Assembly: GCA_005405945.1 (NCBI GenBank)
Contig: BJHW01000002.1
Location: 2,046,001-2,110,000, forward strand
DNA length: 64,000 nucleotides
From: Streptomyces violaceusniger
Lineage (GTDB): Bacteria > Actinomycetota > Actinomycetes > Streptomycetales > Streptomycetaceae
Direction: 5' to 3'
In this document: positions 17,964-27,138 of the stretch, piece after piece
Numbering within the stretch: the stretch's first letter is position 1
How the letters are laid out: each line of letters starts with the position of its first letter
Translations under genes and position numbers: made by a program
Notes under the pieces: model-generated
Told to the model about the DNA's origin: nothing
The model's input: only the letters and a program-made list of their open reading frames with translations
Databases searched by the model: none

Positions 17964-18139
17964 GACCCAACTCCCCAAGGAACCTTGGCTCCCTGATCCA
18001 CCACTGCGGCAGACCCGGCATCGTCACGATGCCGGGCCGACAGGGTGAGTCTGGCGTTCAGGCGCTGGCCGGCCTCCCGGAGGACGGCCGTCAGGAGGTC
18101 ATGGAGGCGATCGCCAAGGTGCTGGGTCCGCCGGGACGG

Positions 18140-18382
18140 CTGGTTCGTCATCGGACGCGGACCCTTGTCCGCGTACGGTGCGTTGTCGGGGTTGTAGGCG
18201 CGTTCGCCGAGACACACTGCGGTGGCGACCGGGCCAGGAGCTTCCTCGTCCGACGGAGAAACCGAAGGCTCGTCCGGTGTCATCGTGATGGTCCATGTCG
18301 GAGGTGCTTCTGCTTCCGACTGAACCTGAGACGAGTTGCTGGAGCATGCGGACACCGCGATGAGCATGAAGCAGCTGCCCAA
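18140..18382 (-). pseudogene. N-terminal lipoprotein fragment, paralogue B
   Basis: The minus strand encodes a hydrophobic start with lipobox (GSCFMLIAVSACSSN) followed by CLGERAYNPDNAPYADKGPR. The latter resembles the region CYDGVPYDPKSPPYSGRGP of the larger lipoprotein at 44.7-45.5 kb. After about 80 residues the frame continues without protein-like composition into lipoprotein A. Only the N-terminal part of a gene therefore remains, starting at TTG 18382 or slightly upstream. Confidence 0.45.
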
Positions 18383-18417
18383 CGTGAAAAAGAACCGCTC
18401 CCGGCAGGTAGTCGCTG

Positions 18418-18431
18418 CGGGACCCCTCCCG
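18418..18431. promoter_or_regulatory. Dyad upstream of lipoprotein fragment B
   Basis: CGGGACCCCTCCCG, identical in core to the dyad before lipoprotein A, lies 36 bp upstream of the fragment's first codon. A 17-bp version (18417-18433) recurs as an exact inverted copy at 19053-19069, so the two flank the lipoprotein C gene. Confidence 0.45.
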
Positions 18432-18493
18432 GGAGGTTTGCGCTGTGGGCCCCGCCGGAGTTCCCCGGCGGCGCCGCCGAAACGGCACTCGCC

Positions 18494-19030
18494 CTACTCC
18501 GCCGGGAAGAGCCGCAGCTTCGCGGTGTCCCCCACGATGGCGAGAACGGCGATCGACACCTGGTTGACGGTGGAGGGACCGCCCTGGTCGGGGCGCTGCC
18601 CGAGCAGGTTGGAGGTGAATCCGCTCGCGTCGACCGAGCTCAGGTCCACGCCCTCGGCACTGACGGCGCTCACCGTGAACGGTCCCGCCCGAAGGCCGTC
18701 GGCGCGCGGGATCTCGGTGCCCTTCGTCACGACGACCGTGCAGCTTCCGTCTGCACACGCCCGCAGCTCGGCCGGGGTTGACGGCTTCATCGGCTTCACC
18801 GCGGTCGGCGACGGTGATGAGGCGGGCTTCGTGGGCGTTGGCGAGGCGAGGGACGGTTCGGCCGAACGCGAGGGTGCGGTTGGCGCGGGCGCCCCCGTGT
18901 CCCCACCCGAGTCGGAGCCGCAGCCGGTCAGCGCGGCGGCGAGGGCCAGGACGCAGACGGCCTCCGCCGGGCCGCGCGCTACGGACAGCCTGGTCCTACG
19001 GCAGTGAGCTGGTGATTCCGATGTGGTCAT
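18494..19030 (-). CDS. Small secreted lipoprotein, paralogue C
   Basis: A 178-aa predicted lipoprotein. Hydrophobic VCVLALAAALTGC supplies the lipobox (LTGC), then a Pro/Ser/Thr-rich linker leads to ACADGSCTVVVTKGTEIPRA and a C-terminal domain ending IVGDTAKLRLFPAE. It is homologous to lipoprotein A two genes away, so the pair are tandem paralogues. Start ATG 19030; the twin-arm dyad at 19055-19068 lies 25 bp upstream. No enzymatic motif is visible. A surface or sensory role is only a guess. Confidence 0.75.
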   Translation of the reverse strand: MTTSESPAHCRRTRLSVARGPAEAVCVLALAAALTGCGSDSGGDTGAPAPTAPSRSAEPSLASPTPTKPASSPSPTAVKPMKPSTPAELRACADGSCTVVVTKGTEIPRADGLRAGPFTVSAVSAEGVDLSSVDASGFTSNLLGQRPDQGGPSTVNQVSIAVLAIVGDTAKLRLFPAE

Positions 19031-19054
19031 GGGGCCGTTCTATACGCGCGTGCC

Positions 19055-19068
19055 CGGGAGGGGTCCCG
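19055..19068. promoter_or_regulatory. Dyad upstream of lipoprotein C
   Basis: CGGGAGGGGTCCCG is the inverted form of the CGGGA-N4-TCCCG dyads near lipoproteins A and B and lies 25 bp before the start codon. Confidence 0.45.
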
Positions 19069-19089
19069 CGCACCCGTTACGTCATAGGA

Positions 19090-19990
19090 CGAGTGCTGAA
19101 TTCCGCTTTCGACGGGTACATATACCGGTGGCGGGGTGTTCAGGTACTCGGGGCGAGGTGCGACGGGGCGGTGCTACGGGCACGGCGGAGCCGTGATGTG
19201 GATGAGGAGACCGTTGTGCAACGGCTGGCGCGGGCGCGCAAGGCGCCGCCGGATCTGGTGATGCGAGCCCGGATGATCGAGCTGAGCTGGGCCGGAGTGC
19301 GGATGCCGGCCACGCCGTCGAACTGGCCTGCAGCCAGAGGACGGTGCGGCGGTGGCTGCACCGCTTCAACCAGTCCGGCTTGGAAGGGCTGGAGGATCTG
19401 GGAGGTCAGGGCCGCAAGCGGCGGATCACCGAAGAGCAACGCTCCCCGATCATCTCCCTGGTGAAAACCGTGCCGCCGGGACGGCTGAGGTGGGAACCAG
19501 TCGGAGAGCTGTGGGCCTTCGACGAGGCCGGGCCACCCGAGTGGACCCTGGACTCCCTGGCCGCGGCCGCACGGGCCGAGGGGATCGAGGTGGGACGCAG
19601 TCAGGTCCGCCGCATCCTGCTCGCCGAAGGCGTGCGCTGGCGTCGCACCCGGTCCTGGACGAGGTCGAAGGACCCGGACTTCGTCCCCAAAGGACACCGA
19701 TCATCGGCCTCTACACCCGCCCACCCGACGACGCGACGGTGATCTGCGCCGACGAGCTGGGGCCGGTGATCCCACGGACCTTCCCGCCCGCACCTGCCTG
19801 GTCACCCGACGGGCACCGGATCCGCGGTGCGCGCCTGCCGGAACAGCAGGTCTTGAGCGCTCGCGTCCAGAACCAGCCGGGGCTTCGTGGGGGTCGTCAT
19901 CGCCGCGGCCGGTGTCAGAATTCCGCGAGGTTCTGCCGGAGGGTGTTCCCAGGCGTGTACGCCGACCGGGTCAGGCCGACAGCAAGGAGC
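19090..19990 (+). pseudogene. IS630-family transposase remnant
   Basis: Plus-strand segments in three frames read RARKAPPDLVMRARMIELSW (N-terminal HTH), RRWLHRFNQSGLEGLEDLGG, GPPEWTLDSLAAAARAEGIE, GRSQVRRILLAEGVRWRRTR and finally the DDE start TVICADELGPVIPRTFPPAP. Frame breaks occur near 19330 and 19695, and the catalytic C-terminus is lost by 19990. It is a decayed IS630-like gene next to the amidohydrolase. Confidence 0.8.
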
Positions 19991-20022
19991 TCTAGCGCTA
20001 CCTCACCGACCAGCTCGTGGCG

Positions 20023-21303
20023 CTACCGATCCGCCTCGTTGAGGCGGTGTGCGATCCGGTCGGCATAGGTGAGCAGGCGAGAGCTGTCATCGACGGGGCG
20101 GCCCGCGCGGACGTGGTCGCGTCCGGCGGCGGTGACGGTGTCGATGTGGGAGCGGTCCATCTGCAGCACGACGGTGCTGTAGGGGTCGTGGACGGGTGCG
20201 ACGTCGGGACGGTCGGCCCGCAGCACGATCAGGTCGGCCTGCTTGCCGGGAGCCAGTGAGCCGGTGCGGTCGTCCAGGCCCAGGGAGCGGGCGCCGTCGA
20301 TGGTGGCCATGCGCAGTACATCGCGCACGGTGATGCTGGTGGGGGTGCCCGCGCTGTGGTGGGCGTGGCGCCCGGCCTGGTAGGCGGCGCGCAGCTGGGT
20401 GAACATGTCGCCGGCCACGGTGACTTCCACGTCCACGCTGAGGGTGACCGGCAGCTGGGGCTGGGCCAGGGCGGGGGCGATCATCGGGTAGCCGTGCCCC
20501 ATGACCATTTCGATGGCGGGAGAGATGGATATGCTGCCGCCGCTCTCGGCGATGACGGCCAGTTCCTCGGCGCTCAGGCCGTTGGCGTGGATGAAGGTGG
20601 TGCCCGGGAGGATGGCGCCGATCTTGTGCAGGTGGGCGGCGGCCAGGCGGGAGGAGAAGTGCCGGGAGATCGGCACGTCAAGCTCGCGGGCGAGGGCTGC
20701 GTTGGCCAGTTCGTCCTCGTCGCTGCCGCCCTCGGCGACCAGCGCCATGGTCACCATGGCGTCGGGGTCGTTGAGCAGCTCGCCGCGCACACGTCGGGTG
20801 TCCTGGCCCAGGAGGGTGCCCTCGGCGACGATCTTGGGGAAGCTCTTGCCGTAGGCGAAGACGGCCCGGATCCCGGACTCCTTCAGCGCCGCGACCAGCG
20901 CGTCACTGTGCTCGGGCGTGTCCTGGATATTTGAGATGTCCTGGATCGTGGTGATGCCCGAGGTCAGGGCGGCGCGGGCGCTGAGGAGGTTGCCGGTGTA
21001 CAGGTCACCGGGCGTCATGGCGGGGCCGAAGTCACCGAGGATGTTGTCCATGTACTGCGGGAACGTGTGGGCGGGGGCGATACCGCGCAGAATGCCCTGC
21101 CACATGTGACGGTGGGTGTCGACGAACCCGGGGACGATGATGCAGCCGCGCGCGTCGACGACCTCCGCGTGCTCAGGGGCCCGCAGGCCGGTTCCGACGT
21201 CGGCGATGCGGTCGCCGTCCACGAGAAGGTCACCGTCCTCGAAGTCTCCCAGGGCCAGGTCCATGGTGAGGATGCGAGCGTTGCGGTACAGACGGACAGT
21301 CAC
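20023..21303 (-). CDS. Metal-dependent amidohydrolase (TrzA/AtzA/cytosine deaminase-like)
   Basis: A 426-aa amidohydrolase superfamily enzyme that hydrolyses amino or amide groups on heterocycles or related compounds. It has the start RNARILTMD and the metal motif HRH (residues 64-66) in VDTHRHMWQG. Further conserved parts are SRHFSS, FIHANGLS, the Asp in SVDVEVTV and the C-terminal composite-domain stretch GSLAPGKQADLIVLRAD. Start GTG 21303 has AAGGAG six bases upstream. It is divergent from an Lrp/AsnC gene that probably regulates it. Substrate unknown; guanine, cytosine or s-triazine type compounds are typical of the group. Confidence 0.88.
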   Translation of the reverse strand: MTVRLYRNARILTMDLALGDFEDGDLLVDGDRIADVGTGLRAPEHAEVVDARGCIIVPGFVDTHRHMWQGILRGIAPAHTFPQYMDNILGDFGPAMTPGDLYTGNLLSARAALTSGITTIQDISNIQDTPEHSDALVAALKESGIRAVFAYGKSFPKIVAEGTLLGQDTRRVRGELLNDPDAMVTMALVAEGGSDEDELANAALARELDVPISRHFSSRLAAAHLHKIGAILPGTTFIHANGLSAEELAVIAESGGSISISPAIEMVMGHGYPMIAPALAQPQLPVTLSVDVEVTVAGDMFTQLRAAYQAGRHAHHSAGTPTSITVRDVLRMATIDGARSLGLDDRTGSLAPGKQADLIVLRADRPDVAPVHDPYSTVVLQMDRSHIDTVTAAGRDHVRAGRPVDDSSRLLTYADRIAHRLNEADR

Positions 21304-21499
21304 GCGAACTCCTTGAAGCATGGATATGGGGGAGGGAGCGTCAGGACCTGCCGCCGCCCCATGAGGTCGGCGGTGGCTCCCGCGGTCGGCAGCACCGACA
21401 CCACTCCACTGTGGGAGCAGCCCTCCAGCAGACCCAGCCAGCGCCCCCATCTTGGGAAAATGGACACGAAGCCCGGAGGGCGTGACGATATGAACCGTG

Positions 21500-22467
21500 A
21501 TGAGCGCTCTGGACAGTAAAATTCTCCATGCCCTGCAAGTGGACGGCCGGGCCTCGTTCCGGGCGATCGGACAGGTCATCGGCGTCTCCCCGCAGACCGT
21601 CACCCGCCGCTACGCTCATCTGCGCACCGCAGCGTCACTGCGCATCATCGGCCGCACCCAGCCCTACGCACTGGGCGATGAGGAATGGTTCCTGCGGGTG
21701 CGCTGCACCCCGAGGCCACCGACCGGGTCGCCCGCGCCCTGGCCCGCCACGAGGAAACCGTCTGGACCCACATCACCTCCGGCGGCACCGAAATCGTCTG
21801 CACCACCCGCAACCCCGAAGGCGCCGAACCAGCCCTCCTGCGCAACCTCCCCAAAACACCCCGCGTCACCTCCATGACCGCCCACTGCCTGCTGCACACC
21901 TACTACGGCGGCCCGCAGAACCTCGTTGACAAGATCCGCCCCCTCGCCCCCGAACAGATCACCGCGCTCGCCGTTCCCAGCCGACCACCCCAGCCCACGC
22001 ACCTCACCGACACCGACCGCGCTCTCCTGCACAGGCTCCACAGCGACGGACGCGCGACTAACCAGGAACTCGCACAAGCCGCGGACTGCTCACAGTCCAC
22101 CGCCCAACGCCGCGTCGCCGAACTGCGCCACTCGGGAGTCCTCTACTTCGACGTCGACTACGACCCTCGCGTTCTTGAGCGTTCCCGTCTGGCCATGCTC
22201 TGGGCCACCGTCAAACCCGCCCACCTCGAAGAAGCCGGCCGCGCCCTCGCCCAGCACGAAGACGTCTCCTTCGCCGCCTCCACCACCGGCCCCACCAACC
22301 TCTACGCAGCCATCACCTGTGCGGACAACCGCGCCCTGCACACGTATCTCACCGGCCCCGTCGCCGCCCTCCCCGGCCTTACTCAGGTCGAAAGCGCACC
22401 CGTCACCCGCACCCTCAAGCACGCCGGCCTCATCACACATCCCTATCCACCGCCGCCCGGCGCGTGA
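21500..22467 (+). CDS. Lrp/AsnC-family regulator with duplicated module, frameshift at 21708-21711
   Basis: A 322-aa regulator of the double-length Lrp/AsnC type found in Streptomyces. The first HTH is in LDSKILHALQVDGRASFRAI (residues 4-23 onward), the second in LHSDGRATNQELAQAADCSQ, each followed by an AsnC ligand-binding half. The first frame stops matching at the C4 run 21708-21711. One extra C restores RCTPEATDRVARALARHEET and the rest of the protein. ATG 21500 starts 196 bp from the divergent amidohydrolase start. Lrp-like proteins sense amino acids or small metabolites, so control of the neighbouring catabolic genes is plausible. Confidence 0.82.
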
Positions 22468-22588
22468 TGACGACACCTTGCCCGACCGCTCCGAAGTCAT
22501 GATCCACCTGCCCATAACTCCGATCTTGGAGCGCGGCGATTGCGTGGTGCGCCCGCCGGTCCTCGAGCAGTCGGCGGGCGCTGGTGCG

Positions 22589-23425
22589 TCAGGGGCGCAG
22601 ATCGGTCTTCGCCTCGCCGGTTTCCGGGTCGTAGGGGTAGGAGACGTGCTGGTGGATCATTTGCCACGCGCCGCCGCGGCGCTGGAATACCCGGGTGCCC
22701 CGCGAGCAGGTGTTCTCGGTTGTGCCGTCGCCCATCTCGCCGGTCATGTGGTTCAGGCCCCAGACAACCGCGAGGTCGTCGCGGATCAGGACCTTCAACT
22801 CGGGAACGTCCCAGGTCACCTGGCCCGGCGCCGAGTCCAGGCCCGCGCGGCACACCTCACGCACCCGGTCCCGGCCGATGTACCGCAGCGGCGTGTCGTG
22901 CTCGTAGGAGACGATGTCCTCAGCGATGTGGGCCATCAGCCCGTCCAGATCCTTCGCGGCGGTGCGGTCGAACCAGTGCTGGTGCACCGCACGCACCTCG
23001 CGCTCCGCCTGAGCCTGTTCGTCCGGGCCGTGGAGGTCGGGGAAGGAGTGGTGCTCGTGCGCCACCACCCAGCGTCCCTCCTCCTTGCGCAGGCCCAGCG
23101 TGAGCCGCATCCGGGTCTCGGGCCGCTCGGCGAGTTCCTCCTCGGTGCCGCAGCGCAGCAGCGCGAAGGCGAAGGCGACATCATCACCGGCGGTGACCTC
23201 GAGCTCCTCGATGTCGAAGCAGGCGCCCTGGGCCTGCCAGGCGAAGAACGGCGGCCAGACCTCCCGATACGCGGCGAGGCCCCGCACGCCCTTGTAGGGC
23301 GGCGGCACGTCGAACATCACGATGTCGTCGGCGTGGTCGGCCGTGACCACACTCAGGTCCCCTCGGTGCACCGCCGCCGCCCACCCCTCGATCAGGGCGC
23401 GGATCTGCTCAGTGTCGTCGGACAT
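22589..23425 (-). CDS. Tandem SnoaL-like (NTF2 fold) protein
   Basis: A 278-aa cytoplasmic protein made of two NTF2-like domains in tandem. The first begins EQIRALIEGWAAAVHRGDLS with HADDIVMFDVPPPYKGVRGL (about 1-140), the second begins VHQHWFDRTAAKDLDGLMAH with EDIVSYEHDTPLRYIGRDRV (about 145-278). Members of this SgcJ/SnoaL-like group are often small-molecule isomerases or hydrolases, but many lack a known role. ATG 23425. It is convergent with the Lrp gene and divergent from the amidase. It may take part in the same catabolic pathway; function unproven. Confidence 0.8.
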   Translation of the reverse strand: MSDDTEQIRALIEGWAAAVHRGDLSVVTADHADDIVMFDVPPPYKGVRGLAAYREVWPPFFAWQAQGACFDIEELEVTAGDDVAFAFALLRCGTEEELAERPETRMRLTLGLRKEEGRWVVAHEHHSFPDLHGPDEQAQAEREVRAVHQHWFDRTAAKDLDGLMAHIAEDIVSYEHDTPLRYIGRDRVREVCRAGLDSAPGQVTWDVPELKVLIRDDLAVVWGLNHMTGEMGDGTTENTCSRGTRVFQRRGGAWQMIHQHVSYPYDPETGEAKTDLRP

Positions 23426-24063
23426 GCCGATCCCGGTTCCTTCCTTGCCGCTGTTCGCGCTGAAGCGCGAAGGAGCCGAGCCCGCACTCGCCCCCGCATA
23501 TGGAGACCGGTGCCGAAGACGAAACTCATCGCGAGCCCCCTTGTCTCAGAACCCGTCTTCGAACCTCAAGAGCCGCATGTGACAGCTGATCGGTTCGGCT
23601 CGTTGAACCTCACGACCGGACACGGAGTGAAGAGGCGGGTGCGTTGATGGCGGCGAAGGCGGACGCCGGGATGTCGCAGGCGTGGAAGGAGTACGCGGAG
23701 AGCCTGCGGGAACTGCTGAAGCAGTGCGGAGAGGTGACAGCGGTCACATGGTTGCTCTGTCTCAGCCCGAAGCAGTGGCAGATCTTGTCCACGAGGCGAT
23801 CGGTACACTCGAGCAGCCGTCCGCCAAATGGGATGGGCCCGCGCTGCGCAATCGTCGGCACACAGCGCACCGGGTTCCGGGACCAGGCCGAGTCGGACCA
23901 AGCGCCCGACCCGTGCTGCCCGTCACTCACCCGGGAACCCCGGTCCCGTGACGTTCCGGCCCCGGACGATCCGGGAAGGACTGCTCGTGGAAGCCGCTCC
24001 TCGGCGACCGGGAGCCGGTCTGTAAGGTGTCGGCCGTACGGCCGTGACGTTCGTGGAGGGCTG
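23426..24063. other. Long gap without a clear gene
   Basis: The plus strand is open from 23644 into the amidase frame, and its first part (MSQAWKEYAESLRELLKQCG) looks somewhat protein-like. Similarity and composition fade by 23800 and I cannot name a family. It may be a broken gene. The last 120 bp hold the presumed amidase promoter. Confidence 0.4.
24031..24044. promoter_or_regulatory. Palindrome upstream of the amidase gene
   Basis: CGGCCGTACGGCCG is a perfect 14-bp palindrome ending 20 bp before the amidase ATG. Its position suits a repressor site, but no matching regulator was identified. Confidence 0.35.
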
Positions 24064-25491
24064 ATGACCGTTCTGAACGCTCTGGACGCGACGGAACTGG
24101 CACGGTGTATCCGCGCCCGTGAGGTGTCCTCCCGTGAGGTGGTGCAGGCCCATCTCGATCGCATCGCGGCTCTGGATCCCCATATACACGGCGTGATCAC
24201 CTTGCTTGGTGAACAGGCTCTCGCCGCGGCGGATCAAGCGGACTCCGCTGTCGCGCGCGGCGACGACCTCGGTCCGCTGCACGGAGTCCCCTTCACGATC
24301 AAGGATTCACTCGACACCGCGGGCGTGGTGACCACGCGGGGATCGCGGCTGTTCGCCGCCCACGTGCCGACGGCCGACGCGACAGCCGTGGCACGGATGC
24401 GTGCCGCGGGTGCCATCCCGCTCGCCAAGACGAGCCTGCCGGAGTTCTCGTACTGGACGGAGACGGACAACCTTCTGGTGGGCCGCACCCGTAACCCCTG
24501 GGATCCGGGGCGGACTCCGGGGGGGTCCAGCGGGGGTGAGGCGGCGCTGATCGCGGCAGGTATGTCACCGCTGGGCCTGGGCAGTGACGTGGCCATCTCG
24601 GTCCGTGGTCCCGCCCATTTCACCGGCATCGTCGCTCTGAAGGCCACGCACGGCCGTATCCCGTACACGGGACACTGGCCGCCCGTACTGCGTCGCTACT
24701 GGCACGTCGGCCCCATGGCACGCACCGTCCGGGACATCGCCACCGCCTACCGGATCCTTGCCGGACCTGATGGCATCGACGGATACGCGACCGCGCCGCG
24801 TGAGATCCCTCGCGGCTCGGTCGACGGCACACCTCGGCGCATCGGCGTGCTGCTCTCGCCGGCATTCGGCCCCGTCGACACCGATGTCGCGGCCACGGTC
24901 CGGGCAGCGTCCGACGCCCTCGCGTCCTCGGGCCTGGCTGCCGAGTCGGTCCGGATCCCCGTCTTGGAGGAGTACAACGCCACCCGCCTCAGCGCCACCC
25001 TGTACACGGCCGAAGTACTCCCGTTCCTGCGGACGTTGACCGCGGGCCACGAGGACAGCCTGCACCAGGTCGCACACGCCACCTTGCGAGCCAGGGAGCC
25101 CTCGTCGGCCGATGTGGTCCAGGCCCAAAGCGTCGTTGAACGCCTGCGGGACGAGTTCGCGGCCTGTTTCAGCCGATATGACGCGCTGTTGTGCCCCGTG
25201 GTGACGATCCCCGCCCCGCTGCCGGCCCAGCCCGTCCACCACATCGACGGGGTCGAGGTACCGGCGCGGGACGTCATGCGGGCCACGGTGCCGTTCAACC
25301 TCACCGGTCTGCCGGCGCTGTCGCTCCCGTTCGGTGCCACCGCGGACGGCCTGCCGATAGGCGTCCAGCTTGTCACCCCCTGGGACGCCGAGGACGCGCT
25401 GCTTCAGCTCGCATCACTCCTGGAGTCCGCGAGCCCAGTCCGCGAACGCCGCCCGCCGGTGACCCCCACGTCGGCGACCATCGACTCCTGA
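24064..25491 (+). CDS. Amidase-signature family hydrolase with variant signature
   Basis: A 475-aa amidase of the Ser-cisSer-Lys family, which hydrolyses carboxylic amides. The catalytic Lys is in HGVPFTIKDSLDTAG, the cis-Ser in PGGSSGGEAALIAAG and the nucleophile Ser in GSDVAISVRGPA. Where the family normally has GSDxGGSxR, the two Gly of the oxyanion loop are replaced by Ala-Ile here. ATG 24064 follows GGAGGG, and the frame runs openly upstream but without similarity. The stop codon lies inside the 5-bp target duplication of the downstream IS, so the gene end is intact. It forms a catabolic neighbourhood with SnoaL, Lrp and amidohydrolase genes. Confidence 0.88.
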   Translation: MTVLNALDATELARCIRAREVSSREVVQAHLDRIAALDPHIHGVITLLGEQALAAADQADSAVARGDDLGPLHGVPFTIKDSLDTAGVVTTRGSRLFAAHVPTADATAVARMRAAGAIPLAKTSLPEFSYWTETDNLLVGRTRNPWDPGRTPGGSSGGEAALIAAGMSPLGLGSDVAISVRGPAHFTGIVALKATHGRIPYTGHWPPVLRRYWHVGPMARTVRDIATAYRILAGPDGIDGYATAPREIPRGSVDGTPRRIGVLLSPAFGPVDTDVAATVRAASDALASSGLAAESVRIPVLEEYNATRLSATLYTAEVLPFLRTLTAGHEDSLHQVAHATLRAREPSSADVVQAQSVVERLRDEFAACFSRYDALLCPVVTIPAPLPAQPVHHIDGVEVPARDVMRATVPFNLTGLPALSLPFGATADGLPIGVQLVTPWDAEDALLQLASLLESASPVRERRPPVTPTSATIDS

Positions 25492-25492
25492 G
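25488..25492. repeat. Target-site duplication, left copy (CTGAG)
   Basis: CTGAG immediately precedes the IS left end and contains the amidase stop codon TGA. The identical pentamer follows the right end at 27085-27089. Confidence 0.75.
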
Positions 25493-27084
25493 CTTGTTCT
25501 TTATCTACCAAGATCTTCCGGGCTTGCCGATGGCCTTGAGGGTCTCGGGGCGTTTGACGGTCTTGCCGACGTCGTAGCGGGGTGCCCGGTGTTTGTTCTT
25601 GGCGCCGGGCGGCCGTCCGGGGCCGGCTCCTCGCGGTTTGGGAACACGGGCCGGGCAGGCGAGGTGAGCGCGGATGTTCCTGAACCCTCGGCGGACCCGG
25701 GCCGGGGTGAGCCGGTCGGGGACGGTGGGTTTCTCCCAGGGCCGACGGAGGTCCGCGGCGAGCGGGCGGGCGAGCCGGAGCTGGGCGTGAGCAACAATCA
25801 GGATCCAGGTCCAGCGGTCCGCCGCCTCGGGAGTACGGAGTTTCAAAGTGGTCCAGCCCAGGGTCTGCTTCGCGAACCGGAAGGTGTGCTCCAGATCGAA
25901 GCGACGGAGAAATGCCTGCCAGAAGCGGTCTACGTCGTCCGGGGTGGCATCGGTCTTGGAGGACCATAACCACACCGGCGCTGCTTCCCGGTCCTTCGAC
26001 AGATGCTCGGCCTTCAACCGCATCAACGTCCCCTCGACCAGGGGCAGTTCACCGTCGTGGTCGAGCCAGGAGGAGCGGTGGGTGAGCCTTGGGTGGACCC
26101 GGTCCCACGCCTGGGTCTCGGCCTTGCCGTAGTTGGTGGTGTCGTTGACGGTGGTGATCGCGGGCTCGGGCCAGGTCTCCGGCTCGGTGAAGCGGAATTC
26201 CGGGCCGTGCTCGGGTGGCCGGCCGTTGACGCCGCGCATCCGTGGTGGTTTCGGTAGGCGCATGACGCGGTCGGAGCGGACGCGGCCGACCAGTTCGACC
26301 GGCAGGTCGCGCAGGACCCAGGCCAGGCGGGTGACGTCGTAGCCCGCATCGCTCACGATCAGGATGTTCGGATCGCCAGCCTGCCACTGGCCTGCGGCGA
26401 TGAGCCGTTCAACGACTCCTCGGAGCTGGGCGGCGGTGATCGCGGTCGCGTCGTCCGCCGGGCCCAGCCGGACCGCGTCCAGGATCGCGGTCCAGGACGT
26501 GGCGCCCGGCTCCAGCAGGGCCACGAAGGAGTAGGGCCAGCCCGGAATGAACTGCGATGCCGTCTTGGCGCGGCCGTAGACGTGGCAGAACAGGCGCTCC
26601 GCCGAACACGGCGCGTCCGACCGAAGCCATGGCGACACATCAACCGCCAGGACCAGACGCCCGCCGTCGAAACGCGGCAGCGGCAGGCCGGCCAGCACCG
26701 TCCGTAGCCGGCCAACGTCGATCCGGCCGTGGTTCAAGCCGCCGTACATCGCTCCATGCCCACGACGATGCTCGGGCACCAGCGTCAAGTCCACGGGGGA
26801 CTTCACCGCACCGTCCGCACACAGCACCGCGTCCACCAGCTCGAACAACTCGTCGCGCCGCGTGGTCAGACACTCGTAGAACTCACCCCGGAAGCGTGAC
26901 GCTTCCGCGAAAGCTTCCCTCCGGACAACATCAGGCAGCAGACTCACCCTCACGGCCTTCGTCGTGGTCACGTGCACCTTGGTCGGAGCACATGATCAGA
27001 CGAAGGCCGCTCCCACGTCCGGCGAACCCCCAGCTGAGCGACTCAGTTCGACACGCCATTCGAGGCCGGAAGAAAAAGAACAAG
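25493..27084 (-). mobile_element. Complete insertion sequence, 1,592 bp
   Basis: The ends are CTTGTTCTTTATCTACC (left) and the inverted CTTGTTCTTTTTCTTCC (right), 15 of 17 bases identical. A 5-bp direct repeat CTGAG flanks the element. It carries one intact transposase gene. Intact ends, an intact gene and a perfect target duplication indicate a recent insertion. Confidence 0.85.
25505..26977 (-). CDS. IS transposase (IS701-like, DDE)
   Basis: A 490-aa full-length transposase. DDE-type acidic positions are visible in LVLAVDVSPWLRSD and ILIVSDAGYDVTRLAWVL, with the C-terminal catalytic region around DLEHTFRFAKQTLGWTTLKL. The basic C-terminus (GRPPGAKNKHR) is common in this Streptomyces group. 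GTG 26977 or the in-frame GTG 26971 may be the start. It fills nearly all of its IS, reads toward the amidase and shows no damage, so it is probably active. Confidence 0.9.
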   Translation of the reverse strand: MHVTTTKAVRVSLLPDVVRREAFAEASRFRGEFYECLTTRRDELFELVDAVLCADGAVKSPVDLTLVPEHRRGHGAMYGGLNHGRIDVGRLRTVLAGLPLPRFDGGRLVLAVDVSPWLRSDAPCSAERLFCHVYGRAKTASQFIPGWPYSFVALLEPGATSWTAILDAVRLGPADDATAITAAQLRGVVERLIAAGQWQAGDPNILIVSDAGYDVTRLAWVLRDLPVELVGRVRSDRVMRLPKPPRMRGVNGRPPEHGPEFRFTEPETWPEPAITTVNDTTNYGKAETQAWDRVHPRLTHRSSWLDHDGELPLVEGTLMRLKAEHLSKDREAAPVWLWSSKTDATPDDVDRFWQAFLRRFDLEHTFRFAKQTLGWTTLKLRTPEAADRWTWILIVAHAQLRLARPLAADLRRPWEKPTVPDRLTPARVRRGFRNIRAHLACPARVPKPRGAGPGRPPGAKNKHRAPRYDVGKTVKRPETLKAIGKPGRSW

Positions 27085-27089
27085 CTGAG
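27085..27089. repeat. Target-site duplication, right copy (CTGAG)
   Basis: CTGAG directly follows the IS right end AAAGAACAAG and matches the left copy at 25488-25492. Confidence 0.75.
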
Positions 27090-27138
27090 TAGGTGTTTTT
27101 GAACCATAGGGTCGGAGGCCAGACGCGTTGACGAGGGA

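Noticed and set aside
18029..18130. Short plus-strand frame with QALAGLPEDGRQEVMEAIAK
   Set aside because: Looks protein-like for about 30 residues but has no supporting start, stop or family. Kept out as too weak.
17423..18382. One 319-aa double lipoprotein
   Set aside because: The centre of this frame is not protein-like, and a second signal peptide with lipobox begins at 17923, so two separate genes are more likely.
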